Positions 23,063 to 30,140 of a DNA stretch of 30,140 nucleotides are shown piece after piece (within the stretch, counting starts at the first letter, position 1; each line of letters starts with the position of its first letter). The notes under the pieces are model-generated. The model saw only the letters and a program-made list of their open reading frames with translations, was not told the origin of the DNA and ran no database searches. Made by a program: the position numbers and the translations under genes. Source of the stretch: Thermoproteota archaeon (GTDB lineage Archaea > Korarchaeota > Korarchaeia > Korarchaeales > Korarchaeaceae); contig JAGGTZ010000032.1 in assembly GCA_021158805.1 (NCBI GenBank), positions 1 through 30,140 on the forward strand. The letters are read 5' to 3'.

Positions 23063-24364
23063 ATGAGGTTCTACCTAGAGACCCACGGTTGTGCTATGAA
23101 CAGATCTGACTCTCAGATAATAGAGTCGATCCTGAGAAGAGCTGGCTGGGATAAGGTACAAGAACCTGAAGAGGCAGATGTTCTAATACTGAACACATGC
23201 AATGTCAAGACACCCACTGAGCAGAGGATGGTGCATAGGGCTAAAGTACTATCATCATATGGCCCACTAGTGGCTGCTGGATGCATGGCTGTATCTCAGC
23301 CGGAACTCTTGAGACCATATTCTAAGGTACTAGTAGGTCCTAGAGCCATTAACAATATATTAGAGGCAGTTAAGTTAGCATATAATGGGAAGAAGGGAGA
23401 ATTCCTGGAGAATGAAGCAGTAGACAAGGCTGCGCTGGACAGAGAACCTCAAGGCCTCATAGGAATAGTTCCCATAGCGGAAGGGTGTCTAGGGTCCTGT
23501 ACCTACTGCATCACGAGAATTGCTAGGGGAAAGTTAACGAGTTTCCCCTCTGAAAGTATACTGAAGAGAGTAAGGAGCTTCTTAGAGAAAGGAGCTATAG
23601 AGATATGGCTAACTGGAGAGGATACTGGAGTATATGGGCTAGATTTAGGGACCAATCTACCATCGCTGCTTAGGGAAGTTTCCTCTATCGAAGGTGAATT
23701 CAGGATTAGAGTTGGGATGATGACGCCTGATTCAGCCCTAAAAATCAAAGATGACCTATTGAAGGCCTTCAAACATGATAAGATCTATAAGTTCTTCCAT
23801 ATACCTGTCCAAAGCGGGTCTGACCATATTCTGAAGTTGATGGGAAGAAGATATACAGCGAAGCAGTTTATAGATCTGATAGGCGACATAAGGAGGAACT
23901 TCGAGTGGGTTAGTGTAAGTACTGACATTATAGTTGGATTCCCCGGTGAGACCGACGAAGACTTCGAACTCACACTTAAGCTGCTGGAAATAGTTGAACC
24001 AGATATAGTAAATCTCAGCAAATTTGGGCCAAGGCCCAAGACCCCGGCGGCCCTCTTCAAGCAATTACCTAGAGATCTAATAAAGAGGAGGAGTAAAGAG
24101 GCCATGAAGATAATAGAAGAGATCAAAGAGAGAAGGAACTCGAGGTATTTAGGAAAAGAATTCATTGTACTAGTATCTGAGAAAACCGAGAAGGGAATTC
24201 AAGGTAGAACTTCCTGCTACAAGCCAGTAGCACTCCGAAAAGCAGAACTCGGCTTCTTCTACAGAGTAGAGATAGTTGATTTTAGGGGGAATTACCTAAT
24301 TGGAGAGATTACAGAAAAATTAGGGAGAGCAGGACTCTCTATACAGTGTCAAGTCCACTCTTGA
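23063..24364 (+). CDS. tRNA t6A37 methylthiotransferase (e-MtaB/CDKAL1 type)
   Basis: 433 aa radical SAM methylthiotransferase that converts t6A37 to ms2t6A37 in tRNA. Seen: N-terminal UPF0004 domain with Cys10 (THGCAMNRSDS), Cys46 (NTCNVKTPTEQ) and Cys74 (AAGCMA) for one 4Fe-4S cluster; radical SAM motif CLGSCTYC (142-149); then WLTGEDTGVYG, HIPVQSGSD, IVGFPGETDEDF; and a C-terminal TRAM domain (about 365-425). The NVKTPTEQR variant is the archaeal/eukaryotic type rather than MiaB. ATG 23063. Its last 26 bases overlap the convergent SpeD-like gene. Confidence 0.94.
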   Translation: MRFYLETHGCAMNRSDSQIIESILRRAGWDKVQEPEEADVLILNTCNVKTPTEQRMVHRAKVLSSYGPLVAAGCMAVSQPELLRPYSKVLVGPRAINNILEAVKLAYNGKKGEFLENEAVDKAALDREPQGLIGIVPIAEGCLGSCTYCITRIARGKLTSFPSESILKRVRSFLEKGAIEIWLTGEDTGVYGLDLGTNLPSLLREVSSIEGEFRIRVGMMTPDSALKIKDDLLKAFKHDKIYKFFHIPVQSGSDHILKLMGRRYTAKQFIDLIGDIRRNFEWVSVSTDIIVGFPGETDEDFELTLKLLEIVEPDIVNLSKFGPRPKTPAALFKQLPRDLIKRRSKEAMKIIEEIKERRNSRYLGKEFIVLVSEKTEKGIQGRTSCYKPVALRKAELGFFYRVEIVDFRGNYLIGEITEKLGRAGLSIQCQVHS

Positions 24365-24707
24365 TCTCTACGGCATTCTGTTGGCTTGGCTTTAGTATCT
24401 TCACTAGTACCTTGTATACATTCCAAGCCCAGCTCTCTTTCGAGAAACCAACGACATTTACAGTTGCATACGAGTGCTCGGGCCATGTATGAATAGCTAC
24501 ATAGCCCTCTTTCATCATTAGGAAACCACTCACACCATAGGGCTCGAACTCGTGCACATGGACGTGAGTTTCTTTTTCTCCTATCTCCGAGGCAAGTTGC
24601 CTCAGTATCTCTTCCATAAGCTCAGGCGAGTCTAGTACCTCTACATACTCAATATCATACAGTTCAGCAATGACCTGAGTTTCCTTCGGCTTTACTTCAG
24701 AACTCAT
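24339..24707 (-). CDS. SpeD-like protein lacking the pyruvoyl-forming serine
   Basis: 122 aa, size and fold of class 1b S-adenosylmethionine decarboxylase proenzyme: VIAELYDIEYVEVLD, then HVHEFEPYGVSGFLMMKE and AIHTWPEHSYATVNV. In active SpeD the sequence ESHLSIHTWPE is cut between Glu and Ser, and Ser63 becomes the pyruvoyl group. Here the pair is Glu67-Gly68 (GAG GGC, one base from AGC), and the position of the catalytic Cys83 is Phe88; His73 is kept. It should be unable to self-process, so it is probably a pseudoenzyme or has another job. ATG 24707 follows GGAGAG inside the UPF0173 gene, which it overlaps by 11 bases. Confidence 0.88.
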   Translation of the reverse strand: MSSEVKPKETQVIAELYDIEYVEVLDSPELMEEILRQLASEIGEKETHVHVHEFEPYGVSGFLMMKEGYVAIHTWPEHSYATVNVVGFSKESWAWNVYKVLVKILKPSQQNAVEIKSGLDTV

Positions 24708-25374
24708 AGCTCTCTCCTGGCTTTAGAACTATGATCTCAGCATCAATACCTCTTTCCTTTAGGATCTCTCTAAGCTCATCGGGCTTGCCAATCAGTACGG
24801 GGAAAGTCCCATAATGCATCGGAATTACTCTCTTCACACCTAATAGCTCAATAGCCTTGGCTGCTTCTTTCGGTCCCATGACGAAATGCCCTCCTATGGG
24901 GAGAAGCGCTAGATCTGGACTGTAAAGCTCACCTATTAGCTTCATATCGTAGAAAACACCTGTATCCCCGGCATGATAGATTCTCTTACCGTCAAGCTCT
25001 ACCACAACCCCCGTTGGAGCACCTAAATCGCTACTGTGTGTGGCCATAGTAAGGGCCACCTTGATCCCTTCCACCTCGAAGAAGCTCCCTATGTTTGCCC
25101 CAACCGTCTTCTCCACCCCCTTATTCGCTGCTTCTAATGTAATCTCATATATGCCAACTAAGGTTCCGCCATGTCTCTTGGCTAACTTTATGGCGTCCTC
25201 TAGACCATGATCTCCATGCGAATGCGTCACTATGTAGATATCTGCTCCTCCCACCTGATCCAGGCTTATGGGGGCCTGAGGATTCCCCTCAATCCAAGGA
25301 TCTATCATGACCCTCTTGCCTTGACTTCCCTCTAGGATGAAGGCAGAATGCCCTAAGTAAGTCACCTTCACCAT
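24697..25374 (-). CDS. UPF0173 metallo-beta-lactamase-fold hydrolase
   Basis: 225 aa, UlaG-like metal-dependent hydrolase. Full zinc motifs: VTYLGHSAF, VTHSHGDHGLED, MATHSSD, YHAGDTGVF and VIPMHYGTFP. The biochemical substrate of UPF0173 proteins is unknown. ATG 25374 is chosen over ATG 25392 because the strong ribosome binding site GGGGGTGG lies between them and because a TATTTTTA box near 25408 would start the mRNA close to 25382, after the upstream ATG. It is translationally coupled to the SpeD-like gene. Confidence 0.9.
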   Translation of the reverse strand: MVKVTYLGHSAFILEGSQGKRVMIDPWIEGNPQAPISLDQVGGADIYIVTHSHGDHGLEDAIKLAKRHGGTLVGIYEITLEAANKGVEKTVGANIGSFFEVEGIKVALTMATHSSDLGAPTGVVVELDGKRIYHAGDTGVFYDMKLIGELYSPDLALLPIGGHFVMGPKEAAKAIELLGVKRVIPMHYGTFPVLIGKPDELREILKERGIDAEIIVLKPGESYEF

Positions 25375-25403
25375 ATAGTTCCACCCCCACATAGATCATG
25401 ATG

Positions 25404-25411
25404 TATTTTTA
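25404..25411 (-). promoter_or_regulatory. Probable UPF0173-speD-like operon promoter
   Basis: On the minus strand TAAAAATA is centred near 25408, placing the transcription start near 25382 at the GGGGGTGG ribosome binding site. This supports ATG 25374 as the true start. Confidence 0.45.
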
Positions 25412-25443
25412 GAGATAAGTTTTCCCAAGGAGAACTCTCCTAT

Positions 25444-26103
25444 CTATCCCCCTCTGAACAGCCGACAGATCCATCCCTTTCTCTTCTCTTTATGCTTCTT
25501 CTCCTCTATTGTTTCTGAGAGGGCCGTAATGATCTTAGTTCTTATACTACTTCTCCTTTCAATAGCTAGCATTCTACTTAAGAAAGACCGTACTTCTGCC
25601 TTATTCGTACCACAATATCTCTGGAGAGAAGAGACCAGGGCTTCCCTCACCTTAGGTGAAGGATCGGTCATGAATTCCTCTAGCTGATCTAAACCCAGCT
25701 TACCCTCCTCATATAACTTTAGAAGACACTTTATTGATCCGATCCTTACACTGGGCTCTCTATCGGATGCCCACTTCTTCATCATACCTACTGCCCTCTC
25801 ATCGCAGATCTCCCTTACTAATAAGAGGAGGAGGCCATGAAGGTCTTTTCTATAGGTATAGAAGGAGGATTTTAGGTAATTTAGGAGGTTCTCATAACTC
25901 CTCTCTCCTTTGGAGAACATCAAGAAATTATCTATGAGACTCAACAGCTGGCCCCTTAGTTCCTCATCACAGAGGCCATTCTCGAGACACTCTCTTACAA
26001 TTCTCAAGGCGGCTGACTTTCCTCCTTCAATATCGCCCGATAACATATTTGAGATCGAAATGTATATTGGTTGAATCATCTGCTCAAATTTTCCTCTTGT
26101 CAT
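25444..26103 (-). CDS. HEAT/ARM-repeat-like helical protein, unknown function
   Basis: 219 aa, all alpha. The second half shows HEAT-like helix pairs: DERAVGMMKKWASDREPSVR, IGSIKCLLKLYEEGKL and EFMTDPSPKVREALVSSLQR; the DPSPxVRxAxVxxL pattern is characteristic. The first half has similar helices with weaker repeats. A very basic C-terminal tail (EKKHKEKRKGWICRLFRGG) could bind nucleic acid or membrane. Such proteins are usually protein-binding scaffolds. ATG 26103 is 26 bp from a TATA-like box and has no ribosome binding site, so the mRNA is probably leaderless. Confidence 0.78.
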   Translation of the reverse strand: MTRGKFEQMIQPIYISISNMLSGDIEGGKSAALRIVRECLENGLCDEELRGQLLSLIDNFLMFSKGERSYENLLNYLKSSFYTYRKDLHGLLLLLVREICDERAVGMMKKWASDREPSVRIGSIKCLLKLYEEGKLGLDQLEEFMTDPSPKVREALVSSLQRYCGTNKAEVRSFLSRMLAIERRSSIRTKIITALSETIEEKKHKEKRKGWICRLFRGG

Positions 26104-26123
26104 CAACTGTAAGAACCGCTACT

Positions 26124-26133
26124 GTTTAATATA
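26124..26133. promoter_or_regulatory. Shared TATA-like box, HEAT-like gene / tes
   Basis: GTTTAATATA is centred at 26129, 26 bp from the leftward ATG (26103). On the right a start 26 bp away at 26155 would begin the tes mRNA at GGTGAT, its ribosome binding site, 11 nt before ATG 26166. It is the only TATA-like element in the gap. Confidence 0.55.
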
Positions 26134-26165
26134 AGGGGGAGGGCTTTAGTATCTGGTGATAAAAT

Positions 26166-27899
26166 ATGGTGGTCGAAATACCCTCACCGCGCTTCTTTGA
26201 GGCTGAGGGGAGGAAAATAGCGGCAGGAGGACCACGGCCCAAACTAAGCTCCAATGAGAGATTCTTAAGACACACCTCCTCAGTATGTCCTGAGTGTTAC
26301 AGGCTACTTCCAGCGATAATATTCGAACGCGATGGGGCTGTCTACATAAGGAAGGAATGTCCTGATCATGGGGAATTCGAGGAAATCTACTGGGGAGACA
26401 TCGAGATGTTCAAGAAGGCGATGAAATACGAGGTCCCCGGGAGGGGGATAACTCCTCACATGAAACTCAAGGCTCCCTGTCCATTTTCATGTGGAATCTG
26501 TAATGCCCATCTAAATTCAACAGCCCTCGCCAACTTAGTGGTTACTAATAGGTGTAATCTTGACTGTTGGTACTGCTTTTTCTATGCGGAGAAGGCCGGA
26601 TATGTCTACGAACCATCACTAGAGGAGATAGATAAAATGGTAGATCTTCTCATAAACGAAAAACCAGCTCACGGGAACGCTATCCAAATAACTGGGGGAG
26701 AACCTACACTAAGAGAAGATCTCGTAGAGATAGTCAAGTTATTGAAGAGGAAAGGGATAAGGCATATACAGCTCAACACACAAGGAATCATCTTCTTGGA
26801 GAAGCCTGAGCTAATGAGGCAGTTGAGAGAGGCAGGGGTCAATACAATCTACCTAAGCTTCGATGGCGTTACCCCCGAGGCTAATCCTAAGAACCACTGG
26901 GAGATACCCTACATACTGGAGATAGCTAGAAAATCCTCAATGACAAGCTTAGTGCTCGTTCCTACGGTGATAAAAGGTATAAATGATCATGAGGTAGGCG
27001 ACATGATTAGATTCGCGGCCCTGAATATAGATGTCATTAGGGGTGTGAACTACCAGCCGGTCTCCTTGACTGGGCAAATGCCGAGAACGGAGAGAGAGAA
27101 GTATAGGATAACAATACCTGATGTGATAAGGAAGATAGAGGAGCAGACAAATGGCGAAATATATAGAGAAGCTTGGTACCCGGTCCCCTTTACTGTAGCT
27201 ATCAGTGATTTCGTTGAGGCAGTCACTGGAGAACCCAAACTCATGATGACCAACCACCCTGCCTGTGGTATGGCCACCTACGTCTTCCCGGAGTTTGAAG
27301 GCGCCGGAATGAGCAGAAGAATTAAGAGATTCGTCCCCATAACAGATTTCGTAGATGTAGAGGCTCTTCACGATTACCTAAAGCAGAAAGCGGAGGAAAT
27401 AAGGAACGGTGCAAGCAGATATCTAACCCTAGTGAAGGCAGTATTTAACTTATACAAGTTCATAGACAGGAAAAAACAACCGAAAGACCTGAATTTAACT
27501 GGAATACTTAGGAAAATACTCTTAGAGAGGAGTTATAAAGCTTTAGGTGAGTTCCATTATAAATCACTCTTCTTAGGAATGATGCACTTCATGGACCTAT
27601 ACAATTATGATGTACAGAGGGTTATGAGGTGTAACATTCACTACCTATCTCCTGACGGTAGGGTAATCCCATTCTGCACATACAACGTTCTTTCCGACAT
27701 TTATAGGGATAAGATAATCAAGGAGCATTCTATAAGCCTTGAGGAATATGAGAGGAGATACGGAAAGGGGCTCATAGGAGAGGAAAGCAAGTATAAGAGA
27801 GATATTAGGAAACTTGAATCCTCAGAGATCTATATAAGAACCTATGAGCCATTCTTCCACAAATTTAGGAGAGTACCTGCTATAGCGAGGAAGTCTTAG
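26166..27899 (+). CDS. tes: Tetraether lipid synthase (radical SAM)
   Basis: 577 aa. Matches Tes, the radical SAM enzyme that joins phytanyl chain ends of two archaeol-type lipids to form biphytanyl tetraethers (GDGT). Seen: N-terminal cysteine pairs CPEC (41-44) and CPDHG (65-69), then CPFSCGIC (105-112), the radical SAM motif NRCNLDCWYCFFYAEKAGY (CX3CX2C at 130-137), ITGGEPTLREDL, and C-terminal cysteines in MRCNIHYLSPDG and PFCTYN for auxiliary clusters. The order and spacing follow the Tes type. ATG 26166 after GGTGAT. The reductase gene starts the base after its stop, so the two form an operon. Confidence 0.9.
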   Translation: MVVEIPSPRFFEAEGRKIAAGGPRPKLSSNERFLRHTSSVCPECYRLLPAIIFERDGAVYIRKECPDHGEFEEIYWGDIEMFKKAMKYEVPGRGITPHMKLKAPCPFSCGICNAHLNSTALANLVVTNRCNLDCWYCFFYAEKAGYVYEPSLEEIDKMVDLLINEKPAHGNAIQITGGEPTLREDLVEIVKLLKRKGIRHIQLNTQGIIFLEKPELMRQLREAGVNTIYLSFDGVTPEANPKNHWEIPYILEIARKSSMTSLVLVPTVIKGINDHEVGDMIRFAALNIDVIRGVNYQPVSLTGQMPRTEREKYRITIPDVIRKIEEQTNGEIYREAWYPVPFTVAISDFVEAVTGEPKLMMTNHPACGMATYVFPEFEGAGMSRRIKRFVPITDFVDVEALHDYLKQKAEEIRNGASRYLTLVKAVFNLYKFIDRKKQPKDLNLTGILRKILLERSYKALGEFHYKSLFLGMMHFMDLYNYDVQRVMRCNIHYLSPDGRVIPFCTYNVLSDIYRDKIIKEHSISLEEYERRYGKGLIGEESKYKRDIRKLESSEIYIRTYEPFFHKFRRVPAIARKS

Positions 27900-29057
27900 T
27901 TGTATGACGTTATTATAGTTGGTGCTGGCCCTTCTGGGGCCGCCCTATCCTATTTCTTAGTAAAGAAGGGATTTAATGTCTTAACTCTAGAAAGGGACCC
28001 AAAACCAGCTACTAGAGTAATATGTGGCGAGTACCTGCCTGACCCAGATTCTCTAGGCATGCCGAAGGATATCTCTAAAGCATACTGGGAGTTTTTCAGA
28101 CCCTTCATAGTACATCGGATAAAGAGGATCTCCATGGAAATTGAAAATAGGAGGTTTACTACGGAATATATCGGCTACTCCATTGACAGAGCTAATATGA
28201 TAAGAAAGCGGCTGATGGAGTCTGTAGAGAATGGCCTCTCCCTTAGCACGAAAGAAGCTTTTCTTACAGCTAAATTAGGTGATGGGTGTATAAAGGTAAT
28301 TACTAGTAAGGGAGAGTATAGAACGAAATTCCTTGTTGGGGCGGATGGCTTTGGAAGTAAGGTAGCTAGATCATCAGGGCTTCATAATGTGATTAAGTGC
28401 GATGATTTAGCTTTGGCTTTCACAAATGAGGTGAATCTCGACTTACCGGATCCGGAAGAGATGAGACTTATCATAAATGAGGAACTGGCCCCGGGTACTT
28501 ACGCATGGGTAATTCCTAGATCTCCAAGTAGAGCCAACGTAGGTTTAGGGGTAAGACTGAGCATGAAGAGATCCTTTAACCCAGTTAGAGCTATGAAAAA
28601 GTTTTTTAAAGAGCTTAAAATTAAAAAGGAGCCAATTTTGAGGGGAAGATACGTCCCAGTGGGAGGGATCTCTCCCAGAATAGTTTCACATGGAGTGTTC
28701 TTACTAGGGGATGCTGCATGCATGGTAATCCCATCTAATGGGGGAGGGATGCATTTAGGGATCATAGCAGCATATCTACTATCTAACTCCTTGGAAGGAG
28801 AACCTGAGAGGAGGTATGAGAGGGCGGTGAGGGAGTATATAAAGCCAGTAGTAGACTTGGGCCTTGTTCACAGAAAAGCCGCTGACTTCTTCACTAGAAC
28901 AGGTCTATTAAGACGGACTGTTGGGCTGCTACCTAATAATATGGTTAGCGAGGTGATTAAGGTAGTTAAAGGTAATTACTATCCCCTCATTAAGGTTATG
29001 GCTTCTATGTATGATTTTCTTGATATGGGCAGATCTGGTAGCTATCCAAGATGCTAA
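27900..29057 (+). CDS. Geranylgeranyl reductase family FAD protein
   Basis: 385 aa flavoprotein of the geranylgeranyl reductase family, which saturates isoprenoid chains of archaeal lipids. Seen: FAD-binding VIIVGAGPSGAALSYFL (4-20), RVICGEYLP, the mid-domain APGTYAWVIP that corresponds to the YxWxFP active-site motif, and GDAACMVIPSNGGGMHLG for the second flavin-binding strand. Start is TTG 27900, with no gap after the tes stop (TAGTTG), implying termination-reinitiation. Coupling with tes suggests that chain saturation and tetraether formation are coordinated; menaquinone side-chain reduction is another possibility. Its end overlaps the convergent gene by 53 bases. Confidence 0.9.
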   Translation: MYDVIIVGAGPSGAALSYFLVKKGFNVLTLERDPKPATRVICGEYLPDPDSLGMPKDISKAYWEFFRPFIVHRIKRISMEIENRRFTTEYIGYSIDRANMIRKRLMESVENGLSLSTKEAFLTAKLGDGCIKVITSKGEYRTKFLVGADGFGSKVARSSGLHNVIKCDDLALAFTNEVNLDLPDPEEMRLIINEELAPGTYAWVIPRSPSRANVGLGVRLSMKRSFNPVRAMKKFFKELKIKKEPILRGRYVPVGGISPRIVSHGVFLLGDAACMVIPSNGGGMHLGIIAAYLLSNSLEGEPERRYERAVREYIKPVVDLGLVHRKAADFFTRTGLLRRTVGLLPNNMVSEVIKVVKGNYYPLIKVMASMYDFLDMGRSGSYPRC

Positions 29058-30078
29058 TAGGCTCTTCACACTCGTCACAGGATAGGACAGAGTCAAATTC
29101 TTTCAGGTAACGCCTAGCCTCTCTAATACTTGATATGAAGGCTCCTCCTTTCGAAAACCTACTTATTAGCCACCTGAGTCCCCCAACAATGCCAGGAGGA
29201 GTTCTCTCGTCAGTTAATGGCGATAGAAATGGTGTTATGAGTACAAAATCTCTGTTATCGTATACTGCTACCTGTAAAGAGGTTATCAGAGATACTATCT
29301 CCTTCTCCCTAGCTGACATGTTTGAAGCATCTATGAGTAGTACCCCTGCTGTCTCCGGTAGGGCCTCATGAAGTTTTGTTGACCCCCCCAAGATTCCTAA
29401 CAGTATGGACCTTGAGGGTTCTGGAATTCTGACGTCTTCAAGTAACTTTAGGTCACTAGTTCTCATTGCCTCGTTAATAAGGGATGCACTAACTCCAGTC
29501 ATATAAGATAAGAATTCTGCCAGTGTTAGGAAATAAGATGGACCTAAATTTCCAGAAAAACCAAACCATATCTCATTTGGCGATATGGTCTTCAAGTTAA
29601 TATCGCTTAATCTATCTAAGGCCTCTCCAATCCAATCGATTAGGATAACTCTCCTAAACTGGGCTAGTTCTTTGGCTAATAGGATGGCAACGCCGGATGC
29701 TAGCTTGATGGAGTTACATAGTACTAGATTTGATCCAAAGGATAGCTCAAGCAACGAACTCCTCCGAACTTTCTGTTCGGTGGAGGATCTTGAAGGCCAT
29801 CTAACTGGGACAACAGCTAGGAAAAGGAAGAGGGGTACAAAGATAGACAACAATGTAAGAAGGAGCATTTTACTAAAATCCAATCCTCCCCTCAAATAGA
29901 GTCCTAGGGATAATATCGAGGAGGCTATCAGCACATTGTATATCCGGTGCATGTCCGGAAGAATACCTCTCTTCAGCTCTACAAGAGCCCACATTAGCCC
30001 AATAAAAATTAAAGCTAAGGATATTAATGCTTTTGGCGAGGAGAGACCTCTTTTCTCCAAAAAACCCATTCCCTTCAT
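29005..30078 (-). CDS. Membrane protein of unknown function with cysteine-rich C-terminus
   Basis: 357 aa. Three hydrophobic helices at about 17-36, 45-61 and 69-90 are followed by a soluble region of about 260 residues with alternating strands and helices (VILIDWIGEAL, AGVLLIDASNM, FVLITPFLSP). The strands resemble a P-loop-like alpha/beta fold but no Walker A Gly-Lys motif is present. Near the end, CDEC, then ICPY and a final His could bind a metal. I do not recognise a family. ATG 30078 (or ATG 30069). It follows closely another minus-strand gene, and its 3' end overlaps the reductase gene. Confidence 0.65.
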   Translation of the reverse strand: MKGMGFLEKRGLSSPKALISLALIFIGLMWALVELKRGILPDMHRIYNVLIASSILSLGLYLRGGLDFSKMLLLTLLSIFVPLFLFLAVVPVRWPSRSSTEQKVRRSSLLELSFGSNLVLCNSIKLASGVAILLAKELAQFRRVILIDWIGEALDRLSDINLKTISPNEIWFGFSGNLGPSYFLTLAEFLSYMTGVSASLINEAMRTSDLKLLEDVRIPEPSRSILLGILGGSTKLHEALPETAGVLLIDASNMSAREKEIVSLITSLQVAVYDNRDFVLITPFLSPLTDERTPPGIVGGLRWLISRFSKGGAFISSIREARRYLKEFDSVLSCDECEEPISILDSYQICPYQENHT

Positions 30079-30084
30079 ACCCGA

Positions 30085-30140
30085 TTACCGCTCCAGAAGG
30101 AACCTACCTATATCGAGGAGGGTCCTAATGGACTTCAATA
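30085..30140 (-). CDS. C-terminal tail of an upstream gene (partial)
   Basis: From the window edge one frame stays open for 17 codons, ending SIRTLLDIGRFLLER then TAA at 30085-30087, six bases before the ATG of the membrane protein gene. The helical look and tight spacing fit the end of a cotranscribed gene. Too short to identify. Confidence 0.35.
   Translation of the reverse strand, partial: LKSIRTLLDIGRFLLER

Noticed and set aside
25375..25392. ATG 25392 as start of the UPF0173 gene
   Set aside because: The GGGGGTGG ribosome binding site lies downstream of it and the predicted transcript begins after it.
1..30140. CRISPR array, insertion sequence or prophage
   Set aside because: No spaced direct repeats of array type, no transposase or integrase, and no structural phage genes were seen.

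Overview
The window is a compact archaeal chromosome segment. Evidence for archaea includes a nurA-herA-mre11 repair operon, an archaeal histone, DtdA-type D-aminoacyl-tRNA deacylase, KH-less CPSF-like beta-CASP nuclease, ADP-forming acetate-CoA ligase alpha subunit, DUF211, tetraether lipid synthase (Tes) beside a geranylgeranyl reductase, and TATA boxes about 26 bp from many start codons. Ribosomal protein eS25 together with histone and Tes points to the TACK group; Korarchaeota or a relative is my best guess, not proven. I see no phage, insertion sequence, CRISPR array or other sign of a mobile island. Genes are tightly packed, TTG and GTG starts are common, and tail-to-tail genes often overlap.

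Layout. 1-3039 (minus): nurA, herA, start of mre11. 3099-5631 (plus): acetate-CoA ligase alpha, then PspA with a membrane-anchored winged-helix protein. 5636-7351: standalone tRNA-binding domain protein and aCPSF2-like nuclease, divergent. 7357-10705 (minus): GNAT acetyltransferase, TusA-like protein without its cysteine, AHCY, an unusual radical SAM protein and a frameshifted MIP18/DUF59 gene. 10757-14104 (plus): site-2 protease, coiled-coil protein, eS25, cyclophilin-like protein, metallo-beta-lactamase-fold protein. 14085-17201: ThiL (minus), then a cyclic-2,3-diphosphoglycerate-synthetase-family P-loop protein and a creatininase-family hydrolase (plus). 17206-18541: a divergent TIM-barrel protein and the only long gene-free stretch, AT-rich. 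18542-21511: histone, tRNA-Arg(UCG), an UppP-like/DedA fusion membrane protein, a second TIM-barrel protein and a PAP2-like phosphatase. 21558-24707: DtdA, a PIN-like protein, DUF211, e-MtaB tRNA methylthiotransferase, and a SpeD homologue that lacks its pyruvoyl-forming serine. 24697-26103 (minus): UPF0173 hydrolase and a HEAT-like protein. 26166-30140: Tes and geranylgeranyl reductase (plus), then a membrane protein of unknown function (minus) and the tail of one more gene.

Themes. Several genes concern membrane lipids: Tes plus reductase for core lipid maturation; the UppP-like/DedA fusion and PAP2 protein for polyprenyl carrier recycling; PspA and S2P for envelope stress. A second group concerns SAM chemistry: AHCY, three radical SAM enzymes, an Fe-S assembly factor and a SpeD pseudoenzyme. 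The most notable observations are the UppP-like/DedA fusion, the SpeD homologue with Gly in place of the catalytic Ser, and a repeated promoter layout in which one TATA-like box lies about 26 bp from the start on both sides of divergent genes.
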